Of a stretch of 40,338 bases of DNA, positions 33,793 to 40,338 are shown one piece after another. The notes beneath the pieces are model-generated. The model saw nothing but the letters and a program-made list of their open reading frames with translations, made no database searches and was not told the DNA's origin. This DNA comes from a virus, in the IMG/VR virus record IMGVR_UViG_3300032278_000030, positions 1-40,338 of that record. One strand, given 5' to 3'. The position numbers were made by a program, and so were the translations under genes. Numbering within the stretch: the stretch's first letter is position 1; each line of letters opens with the position of its first letter.

Positions 33793-35466
33793 ATGAAGTA
33801 TGCTGACGAAGTGAGCGTCCAGTTCGGGATACCTTGGTCTTCCGAGCTTGCTTATGAGCGCGGAGCGCTGAAATCGGGTTTGTCGGCTGATGAAGCCAAG
33901 CTGATGCTGGCTAATCAGCCGGAGAAAGCTGAATTTCTGATGGAGTTGCTGGACAATCAGCCGATGCAGGAGGAGATTGACCCGATACAATGGGGATTCA
34001 CCCTGCCGAGTTGGCAACGTGTGATGGACAGGTGGGACAAGGACAAGATACACGTGATATTTGGAGGAAACCGTTCATCCAAAACAACGTTTGCTTCTCG
34101 ATTGCTGGTGCATTTGGCCCAGATGATACCGGAGGCGGAGCTTAGAAGCTTCCACGTGACGGAGGATCGGAGCATAGAGGACACGCAGAAGTTTGTGTGG
34201 GACGCGATACCGAAGCGGTTCAAGGACATGAGGAAGCGTTCTGACACTCATTCGCTTAGTTACACGCACAAGAACGGGTTCACGGACGGGAAGGTGATAT
34301 TTCCGCCAGCGGAGGGACACAAGAGGGGGAGTTATCTGCGGTTCAACAACTATCGGCAGTTCTTGCAGGACAGTCAGATAATAGAGGGGATGACTGCTCA
34401 CTGCATACACTTGGAGGAGGAGTGCCCGGCCCGCTTGTTCGAGACTTTGCTTGCGCGTGTGGCTGATTATCACGGCAGGATCATCATGACCTTCACCACT
34501 TTGCAGGGGTGGACTGACTTGGTGAGCAGTTTGCTGCGTGGGGCGGAGACGGTGGAGAGCAGGTGGAGCGACTATTTGGGGATGGAGTTGCCGATTGAGC
34601 AGGTCAGCGCGAACTGGGAGGGATGCCGGATACATTACTTTTGGTCGGAGGACAATCCGTTCTTTGACTCCAAGGAGTTGAGGAAGGCGTACTCGAAGCA
34701 GCCGCTTGAGGTGAAGCAGGCGCGGTTGTACGGTGTTCCGACCAAGGTGTTCATGAACAAGTTCCCGAAGTTCAATCCCCACTTGAACGTGGTGGCTCAC
34801 GGGGACATTCCGTTCATCAGGGATTCGGAGGAGCGCGTGACGCGGTACATGGTGTGCGATCCTGCTGGGTCGAAGCCTTGGGTGATGATTTGGGTGGCGG
34901 TGGACAGGGACGGCGTGTGGTGGGTGTACAGGGAGTGGCCCGACTCGACGGTCGGGGCATGGGCTTTGCCCCATGCGAACGCGAAGGGGAAACCAGTCGG
35001 CAAAGCTGGGCCGGGACAGCGACCGGTGGGATACGGGTACGAGGACTATGCGGAGTTGATGAGGGACTTGGAGCAGGACGAGGAGATATTCGAGCGATTG
35101 GTTGACCCTCGATTCGGGAAGGCTACGGTGCGGACGGCTCACGGCGAGACGAACATGTGCAACGAGATGATGGAGTACGACGTGTTTCTGCGGCCCGCTC
35201 CCGGCTTGGAGATTGAGCACGGCATCCAGAAGATAAACGATTTGCTTAGTTGGGACGACGTTGAGCCGAGGAGCCATGAGAACAGGCCGAGCCTGTACGT
35301 TTCGGAGCGATGCGACAATTTGATATACGCGATGACTGAGTACAGCGGGAGTTCGAGGGACGAAGCCTGCAAGGACTTCGTGGACGTTCTGAGATACGGG
35401 GCTGTGACGCCTTTGGACTACGTCGCGGAGGGTCAGTTGTCGGTGACTGGGGGAGGAGGCTACTGA
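33793..35466 (+). CDS. terL: Terminase large subunit (packaging ATPase and nuclease)
   Basis: Encodes 557 residues. It pumps DNA into the prohead and cuts concatemers. The ATPase part has Walker A FGGNRSSKTTF (about 90-100) and Walker B CIHLEEECP (about 204-212), and the coupling motif FTTLQGW follows. The RNase-H-like nuclease has MVCDPAGSKP (Asp356), LVDPRFGKAT (Asp438) and DFVDVLRYG (Asp528/Asp531). No other start is possible without crossing a stop, yet ATG at 33793 has no ribosome-binding site and follows a folded spacer. Length is normal for the family. Confidence 0.93.
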   Translation: MKYADEVSVQFGIPWSSELAYERGALKSGLSADEAKLMLANQPEKAEFLMELLDNQPMQEEIDPIQWGFTLPSWQRVMDRWDKDKIHVIFGGNRSSKTTFASRLLVHLAQMIPEAELRSFHVTEDRSIEDTQKFVWDAIPKRFKDMRKRSDTHSLSYTHKNGFTDGKVIFPPAEGHKRGSYLRFNNYRQFLQDSQIIEGMTAHCIHLEEECPARLFETLLARVADYHGRIIMTFTTLQGWTDLVSSLLRGAETVESRWSDYLGMELPIEQVSANWEGCRIHYFWSEDNPFFDSKELRKAYSKQPLEVKQARLYGVPTKVFMNKFPKFNPHLNVVAHGDIPFIRDSEERVTRYMVCDPAGSKPWVMIWVAVDRDGVWWVYREWPDSTVGAWALPHANAKGKPVGKAGPGQRPVGYGYEDYAELMRDLEQDEEIFERLVDPRFGKATVRTAHGETNMCNEMMEYDVFLRPAPGLEIEHGIQKINDLLSWDDVEPRSHENRPSLYVSERCDNLIYAMTEYSGSSRDEACKDFVDVLRYGAVTPLDYVAEGQLSVTGGGGY

Positions 35467-35467
35467 G

Positions 35468-35686
35468 ATGCGCGGATTGGGGAGTCGCCGCAGTCGGGGG
35501 TTGGTCAATTCGTATGGGGGAGCGATCTCCAAGTGGAACACGGTGACCCACAAGGATCAGAAAATGATCAACGAGGGATGGCACAGGTTCTGGGCGAAGA
35601 GGGGGATGGAACCTCCGACTGACTCCGATTTTTGCTTCACGGAGAAACCGAGGAAAAAAGAATTAGTTGATGTTGACACGGATTGA
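35468..35686 (+). CDS. Small protein between terminase and portal
   Basis: Encodes 72 residues, with GGAGG about eight bases before ATG. It is basic at first (MRGLGSRRSRGLVNSYGGAI) and then aromatic and acidic (KMINEGWHRFWAKRGMEPPT, then EKPRKKELVDVDTD). No membrane segment or known domain. Placement suggests an assembly or packaging accessory factor. Confidence 0.65.
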   Translation: MRGLGSRRSRGLVNSYGGAISKWNTVTHKDQKMINEGWHRFWAKRGMEPPTDSDFCFTEKPRKKELVDVDTD

Positions 35687-35716
35687 TCGTGGTGGAATCA
35701 AGGAAATAAAGGGGAA

Positions 35717-37828
35717 ATGGTGGACAACGTTGAGGATGCGCTTGAGTTTGACCCGAAGGGGAAACCCGACGTGGAGGCGTTGGCTCATGCGTACAATGAG
35801 ACGCGGAGCGACTTGGGGGAGTTCATGGAGCAGCGTCAGGACGACTTCGACCAGCGGTTTCAGGTGTGGCCGGGGAAGAGTCGCGACAATCGGAAGCACT
35901 CTAGGTCTGGCGGCGGCGAGCCGTTCCCTTGGGAGGGCGCGAGCGACCTCAGTTGCAATTTGATAGACGACGTCATCCGCAGCCACGTGAGCATGCTGAT
36001 GAGCGTGATGAAGCGGGCTAACTTGGTGGCCACTCCGGTGGAGAGCGACGACGTGGCGAGGGCGTCGGTGGTGCAGAACTTCATGAAGTGGATGATACAG
36101 GTTAAGATGGAGGACGTCATGCGCGAGTTCGAGCGTGGGTTCAACCACTTGCTTGAAAAGGGCATCATGGTGCACTACGTGTACTGGGAGCAGCTTGACC
36201 AGAAGGTTTTGGAGACGATAGACCTCCAGCAGATGGCGGTACAGGTGCCGGAGTTGGCTGAGATGCTGCTGGACGAGGCGAACGACGAGATTCTGAAGGA
36301 ATTGTTCTCCGTCCAGTACGACGTCAGTCCGAAGAAGGCCGGAGCCATACTGAGGGACTTGAGGAAGGACGGGGTGGCTACTATTCCCGTGACCACCACG
36401 GTTCACAACCGACCGGCGGTCAGGGCGTTGGCTTGCGACGAGGAGATTTACTGGCCCGCTTGGACGATGGAGCCGCAGGAGGCTCCGTACGTGTTCTTGG
36501 CGGTTCACTACACTGCGGAGCAGTTGAGGGCGAAGGTTTCCACCGACGACTGGAGCGAGGAGTGGGTGGAGAAGGTGATTGAGAACGTACGCGGTTTGAA
36601 CACGGACGCGGAGGTCAGCTACAGTCGGGAGCGTCACAGGACGGCGAACATAGACAGGGATTTGTCGGACGACGACACGGTGCGTTGCGTGTATGCCTTT
36701 CAGAGACTGATGGACGAGGACGGAGTCAGCGGCATCTACTGCACGGTGTTCCACCCGAACCTCACGGGGGAGCATGAGATGGACAAGCCGTGGGCGAAGC
36801 ATGAACTTTTGCCCTATCGTCACGGTAACTACCCGTTTGTGGTCACCAAATTGGAAGAGTGGTCTAAGAGGCTGTATGACGTGCGTAGTTACCCTGAGGT
36901 GGGGCGTAGCTGGGAACAGCAGTTGAAATCCGAGATGGATGCGGCGGTGGACAGGTTGAGTCTGAGCACTTTGCCCCCGCTTGAGCATCCGGTCGGGAGA
37001 GCGCCATCGAAATGGGGGCCGGGAGTGAAGGTGCCGTATCGGACACCGGGCGAGTACCGTTACGCGGACACTCCGCGCTACGACGGGTCGAGCATCGAGA
37101 TGCGCGAGAACATACGCCGCATGGCGTTCGAGTACTACGGGAGGAACTACGCGGGAGTTGACCCGCAGGACGTGGGGAACAAGCAGCAGGCTCTGGTGGA
37201 CAAGTCCTTCAACCACGTGAAGCAGGTGATGGATCAAGTCTGGAGCCTTTACCAGCAGTACGGTTCGGAGAACGAGTACTACCGCGTGATCGGCGTGAAC
37301 GACGTCCAGAAGTTCGACAAGGGAGCCGCAGGCGAGCGATTCGACTTTTATCTTCAGTTCGACGTGGGATTGCTGGACGGCGCCCAGATAGTTGAGCGGG
37401 TCAAGGCGATCAGCGAGATGGTCGGCGTGTTGGACAAGAACGGCGTGGTGGACACGGAGAAACTTTTGAGCATGGTGGTGGAGCAGACTTTGCCGGGAGC
37501 GGCGGACAAGATCATTCAGCCGCGCGAGACGGGGATAAACAAGGCGGTGGAGGAGGAGCGCTCGACGATAGCGGAACTGGTGGCTGGAGTGCCGCCGAAC
37601 GTGCGTCCGAACGACGCCCACCAAGTGAAGCTCCAGATATTCCAGCAATGGATGAGCCAGCCCGACGTGCAGGAGAAGATAGCCGCCGACGAAGCTCTTC
37701 AGGCTAGGGTGCAGAACTATTTTCAACAGAGAAACTTTCAGATTCAGCAGCAGCAGAACGCGCAGATTGGCAGGACGGGGGCGCAACCGACTCAGTTCGG
37801 CCAGACCGCCGCAGCGCAGGGGGGATGA
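35717..37828 (+). CDS. Portal protein
   Basis: Encodes 703 residues, a typical size for podovirus portals. It forms the ring at the special capsid vertex through which DNA enters and leaves. The N-terminal wing (DFDQRFQVWPGKSRDNRKHS, PFPWEGASDLSCNLIDDVIR) and the following helical stem (SHVSMLMSVMKRANLVATPV) are characteristic. The middle (DDTVRCVYAFQRLMDEDGVS) is beta-rich. Then comes the clip and tunnel region (VGRSWEQQLKSEMDAAVDRL), and the end is Gln-rich (FQIQQQQNAQIGRTGAQPTQ). The position after the terminase genes confirms the call. An AGGGG site lies just upstream. Confidence 0.9.
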   Translation: MVDNVEDALEFDPKGKPDVEALAHAYNETRSDLGEFMEQRQDDFDQRFQVWPGKSRDNRKHSRSGGGEPFPWEGASDLSCNLIDDVIRSHVSMLMSVMKRANLVATPVESDDVARASVVQNFMKWMIQVKMEDVMREFERGFNHLLEKGIMVHYVYWEQLDQKVLETIDLQQMAVQVPELAEMLLDEANDEILKELFSVQYDVSPKKAGAILRDLRKDGVATIPVTTTVHNRPAVRALACDEEIYWPAWTMEPQEAPYVFLAVHYTAEQLRAKVSTDDWSEEWVEKVIENVRGLNTDAEVSYSRERHRTANIDRDLSDDDTVRCVYAFQRLMDEDGVSGIYCTVFHPNLTGEHEMDKPWAKHELLPYRHGNYPFVVTKLEEWSKRLYDVRSYPEVGRSWEQQLKSEMDAAVDRLSLSTLPPLEHPVGRAPSKWGPGVKVPYRTPGEYRYADTPRYDGSSIEMRENIRRMAFEYYGRNYAGVDPQDVGNKQQALVDKSFNHVKQVMDQVWSLYQQYGSENEYYRVIGVNDVQKFDKGAAGERFDFYLQFDVGLLDGAQIVERVKAISEMVGVLDKNGVVDTEKLLSMVVEQTLPGAADKIIQPRETGINKAVEEERSTIAELVAGVPPNVRPNDAHQVKLQIFQQWMSQPDVQEKIAADEALQARVQNYFQQRNFQIQQQQNAQIGRTGAQPTQFGQTAAAQGG

Positions 37829-37829
37829 T

Positions 37830-37943
37830 ATGCCGAAAGTCGGAAAAAAGCATTATGCCTACACCAAGAAGGGCTACGCCGCTGCGGCGAAGGCTCGCAG
37901 CAAATTAATCAAGAAGAAGAAACCCAGAAAGAAGGGGAACTGA
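37830..37943 (+). CDS. 37-residue lysine-rich protein of MPKVGKKH type
   Basis: ATG at 37830 follows GGGGGG at about seven bases. The product begins MPKVGKKHYAYTKKGYAAAA and ends in clustered Lys (KLIKKKKPRKKGN). I recall similar very small basic proteins near portal genes in other phages. The charge suggests binding to DNA or the acidic scaffold inside the prohead. Strong support despite its size. Confidence 0.7.
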   Translation: MPKVGKKHYAYTKKGYAAAAKARSKLIKKKKPRKKGN

Positions 37944-37944
37944 C

Positions 37945-38232
37945 ATGGCTCATCGAATAGAAGTGATCGAGGGATCGTACGTGGTGATCGACTTGGACAC
38001 GGGAAGCCGTGCTTCGGGTAGTTCTGATTATCAACAGAGGCATTTCGCGGAGGAGTTCGTCCGCAAGGCGAAGGAAGTTGCGGTTCCCGTTGAGAGGGCG
38101 CGTGACGGCGACGGCCATTTCAAGGGGGATGATCCAGCCACGCCCGACGTGAACGAGGCATACGTTGGGGGCAAGGCTCCGAAGAAGAAGGCGAAGAAGA
38201 GGACTCCGAAGAAGAAAGCGACCAAGAAGTGA
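37945..38232 (+). CDS. Small protein with lysine-rich C-terminal tail
   Basis: Encodes 95 residues, starting one base after the previous stop and overlapping the next gene's GTG as GTGA. A globular N-terminal part (AHRIEVIEGSYVVIDLDTGS, AEEFVRKAKEVAVPVERARD) is followed by a tail of Lys/Pro/Ala (GGKAPKKKAKKRTPKKKATK) like histone-type tails. Two adjacent genes with such tails suggest DNA condensation or head-interior contacts. Not recognised as a family. Confidence 0.65.
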   Translation: MAHRIEVIEGSYVVIDLDTGSRASGSSDYQQRHFAEEFVRKAKEVAVPVERARDGDGHFKGDDPATPDVNEAYVGGKAPKKKAKKRTPKKKATKK

Positions 38233-38492
38233 ATTGGTTCACCAAGAGGAAGCGATATGTGGCGATGGACGGAGAGCATCTCAAGGCCATGTCGCAGGCG
38301 TTGCGGGACAACGCGCATTTCAAGAACTTCGTGGAACACTTGCACGAAAGAAGGGAAGACGCCATACGCGCCATGCAGACCGAGAGGGCTATATCGTGCG
38401 CGAACAGGCATTTCATGGAGGCCGGGAAACTTGAGGCGTTCGATGAGTTGCTGGACGATTTGGAGCTATGGTGGCGAACCGGCGTTGACTAA
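38229..38492 (+). CDS. Small helical protein before scaffold
   Basis: Encodes 87 residues from GTG at 38229 in GTGA overlap. It is all-helical and charged: NWFTKRKRYVAMDGEHLKAM, then NFVEHLHERREDAIRAMQTE and KLEAFDELLDDLELWWRTGV. No known motif. Given its place, it may be a head-assembly accessory or a decoration cofactor. Confidence 0.65.
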   Translation: MNWFTKRKRYVAMDGEHLKAMSQALRDNAHFKNFVEHLHERREDAIRAMQTERAISCANRHFMEAGKLEAFDELLDDLELWWRTGVD

Positions 38493-38558
38493 TGACTTTC
38501 ATTCGACTAACTGATTAACAACTGGCGAAGCCCAACTAGGGAAGGAACCTGACGAATC

Positions 38559-39710
38559 ATGGCAGATGAAGCACAAGTGGCCGACTCCACGGCCCAGCTT
38601 GAGTATCCGCAGGAAATTGCGGAGACTGAGGCGAACGTGGTGACTGAGGAAGAACCCTCGAAAGAGGGTGAAAGCGACAACATGTCCTTGAGCGAGTTGA
38701 CGACTCAACTGCTCGCCAAGACAGAGGAGCGAGAGGAAGGGGAAGCCGGGGAGACTGAGGAAGCTGTCTCCGAGGGGGAACCCGACCAAACAGAAGACCC
38801 CAAGATCGAGCAACCGGGCTTGGTTGCAGTGACCGACGAGGGCGAAACCGACAAGAAGAACCTTCTTGATCGATACGGGCTGGACTTGGACAAGCTGGGC
38901 GAGGAGGAGGCGATGAGCCTTGGACGCGCCCTGAGAACCGAGTCATTGAAGCGTTTCGGGCGGTTGACTGCCCAGAAGCGGGAGGCGGAGTCCGCTCTGC
39001 GCGACCTTGAGAGCAAGGTGGCTACGAGCGAAGCGAGTCCTCGACCCGTGGAGGAGAAGGGGAATCCGTTGTCCGACGTATGGACTTCGGAGACTCTGGA
39101 AAAGAAGGAGACTGATCTCCAAGCCATCGAGGACTGGGCGGAGGACGCGCTTGCGCTCGAAGGCCAGTACGACGACGACGGCGAGGAGTACCTGATCGAG
39201 GCGGATGGAAAGCGGTACACCAAGCAGGACTTGCTTGGTATACGCTCCAACGCCCGCAAGATGCTGCGCAAGGGGGGCGCTCTTGACGAGCGTCACGGTT
39301 TCCTTGCCCAGCGGCAGCAGTTCGACGGCGATGCGCTGAAGTACTTTCCTTGGATGAGCGACGAACAGTCGCCCGAATTCGTGGAGTACCAGCAGTTCGT
39401 GTCGCAGGAGAAGTACAAGACGCTGCTGGATTCTCTGCCGGAGGCGAACTTGTTCGCCGGATTGATGGTGGAGGGGAATCTGCGGGTGAGGGAACGCATG
39501 AAGACGTCCGAGGATGGAAATTCCCGTCAGCAGGCGAAGGAAGTTCCCGTGGCTCCCGCTACTACGGCGGCTGCGGCTCCCAAGCGAACGCCGATGGGGG
39601 AAGGTTCTCGCATTCGGAAGGCAATGGATCAAGCCAAGAGGACGTTTGAGAAAACGGGGTCGATACAGTCTTTGGCTCGCTTGCGCGAGCTACAGGCTCA
39701 AATGAGTTAA
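38559..39710 (+). CDS. Scaffolding protein
   Basis: Encodes 383 residues and precedes the capsid gene, as scaffolds do. The first 110 residues are extremely acidic (ETEANVVTEEEPSKEGESDN), the centre is helical (RYGLDLDKLGEEEAMSLGRA, RLTAQKREAESALRDLESKV), and the end is basic with a short amphipathic helix (SRIRKAMDQAKRTFEKTGSI), the part that normally grips the capsid protein. It would form the internal core of the prohead and leave before DNA packaging. The protease motif of some scaffolds is absent. Confidence 0.75.
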   Translation: MADEAQVADSTAQLEYPQEIAETEANVVTEEEPSKEGESDNMSLSELTTQLLAKTEEREEGEAGETEEAVSEGEPDQTEDPKIEQPGLVAVTDEGETDKKNLLDRYGLDLDKLGEEEAMSLGRALRTESLKRFGRLTAQKREAESALRDLESKVATSEASPRPVEEKGNPLSDVWTSETLEKKETDLQAIEDWAEDALALEGQYDDDGEEYLIEADGKRYTKQDLLGIRSNARKMLRKGGALDERHGFLAQRQQFDGDALKYFPWMSDEQSPEFVEYQQFVSQEKYKTLLDSLPEANLFAGLMVEGNLRVRERMKTSEDGNSRQQAKEVPVAPATTAAAAPKRTPMGEGSRIRKAMDQAKRTFEKTGSIQSLARLRELQAQMS

Positions 39711-39739
39711 AAAATTCAAACAATCGGAGGTATAGCAAA

Positions 39740-40338
39740 ATGGCTACCGCTACGAGCTATAACGTCGCTGGGAACAGGGAGCAGATTTTGGATGTGCTCA
39801 CAATTCTTGAGCCGGAGGAAACCCCTGTGGTTTCGATGGCCAAGAAGTTGCCCGCGTCAGCCACTTTCGTGGAATGGCAGGTGGATAATTTATCCGCCCC
39901 TGCATTTGGCGGAGTTGGCGAGGGGGAGGATGTGTCTTCTTTCTCAAACAAGGTAATCAATCGGACGAAACTTGGAAATTACGTCCAGAAATTCCGCAGG
40001 GAATGGATGGTCAGCGATATTCAAGAACTCGTAAACACCGCCGGGGTCTCCAGCGAAGTGGCCAACAGTGAGGCCAAATCCATGCGTGAACTGAAACGCG
40101 ATCTTGAGGCTGCCATCTGCTCCGTGCAGGACAGACAGGCTGAAGCCGGATCGGGTACGCCGTACAAGACGCGCGGACTGGGAAAGTGGCTCGCCAATGG
40201 TGGCACCGCTGGTTCGGCTCCGTCCGACTTGCCGTCTGCGTATCAGTTGCCGAGCGCATCTCTTGACAGCACGGCGACGGTTCTGGAGTCGCACTTCAAC
40301 ACGGTGGTGCAGTCGCGTTACGAGACAGTTGGAAACGC
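39740..40338 (+). CDS. Major capsid protein, 3' end beyond the window
   Basis: GGAGG lies nine bases before ATG at 39740. The first 199 residues are present and run off the end. The N-terminal block (EQILDVLTILEPEETPVVSM, then FVEWQVDNLSAPAFGG) is the DUF5309/SU10-like capsid family pattern of the HK97 fold. The following segment (KLGNYVQKFRREWMVSDIQE, SEAKSMRELKRDLEAAICSV) also fits. Comparable proteins are, from memory, about 300-350 residues, so roughly a third is missing. It forms the icosahedral shell together with scaffold and portal. Confidence 0.85.
   Translation, partial: MATATSYNVAGNREQILDVLTILEPEETPVVSMAKKLPASATFVEWQVDNLSAPAFGGVGEGEDVSSFSNKVINRTKLGNYVQKFRREWMVSDIQELVNTAGVSSEVANSEAKSMRELKRDLEAAICSVQDRQAEAGSGTPYKTRGLGKWLANGGTAGSAPSDLPSAYQLPSASLDSTATVLESHFNTVVQSRYETVGN

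Noticed and set aside
34075-35553. 492-codon frame antisense to terL
   Set aside because: It has typical antisense composition without domains; terL motifs are complete on the + strand.
35663-37786. 707-codon frame antisense to the portal gene
   Set aside because: It has Arg/His/Leu/Val-rich shadow composition and no ribosome site, and it lies opposite a certain portal gene.

Overview
The window is most of the genome of an uncultured tailed phage (Caudoviricetes) with a podovirus-like virion. The evidence is a terminase, portal, scaffold and capsid series, head-tail adaptor-like and nozzle-like proteins, three large internal virion-type proteins, and a DnaB-type replication and recombination block. 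Nothing in it fixes the host. No integrase, DNA polymerase, RNA polymerase, tRNA or recognisable endolysin was found. The sequence stops inside the major capsid gene and opens inside another virion gene, so a stretch of the head module is missing and this is not a closed genome.

Layout. (1) 3-16561, + strand: virion genes, nearly all coupled by ATGA, TGATG or TAATG overlaps. They include an adaptor-like protein, a LamG-like protein, a set of small membrane proteins with a lipoprotein, a GIGT-repeat tail fibre, a nozzle-like protein and the large internal proteins. The block ends at an intrinsic terminator (16613-16655). (2) 32330 down to 16664, - strand: the early operon. In transcription order it has a 109-aa gene, about 1.25 kb without convincing genes but rich in base-paired segments, an intrinsic terminator, a chain of micro-genes, many small conserved phage genes, a DUF932-like protein, an SSB-like protein, a RecE-like nuclease fused to a helix-turn-helix, a PD-(D/E)XK protein, RusA, a 0.65-kb array of seven hairpins, a partially duplicated gene pair, a replication-initiator-like protein, DnaB helicase, and a cytosine methyltransferase whose gene is open in a second frame throughout. 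(3) 32331-32784: divergent control region with dyads and 11-bp tandem repeats. (4) 32785-40338, + strand: DNA-binding protein, terminase subunits, portal, small basic proteins, scaffold and capsid.

How it works together. The - strand operon would replicate and recombine DNA (initiator, DnaB, SSB-like, RecE-like, RusA) and methylate it. The + strand operon builds and fills the head and makes the tail and internal proteins.

The most unusual content is non-coding or dual-coding: a large candidate structured RNA (about 30725-31660, perhaps to 31940); the hairpin array at 22011-22655, whose stems change in compensating pairs; the overprinted methyltransferase gene; and a predicted three-way junction between the terminase genes (33727-33785).
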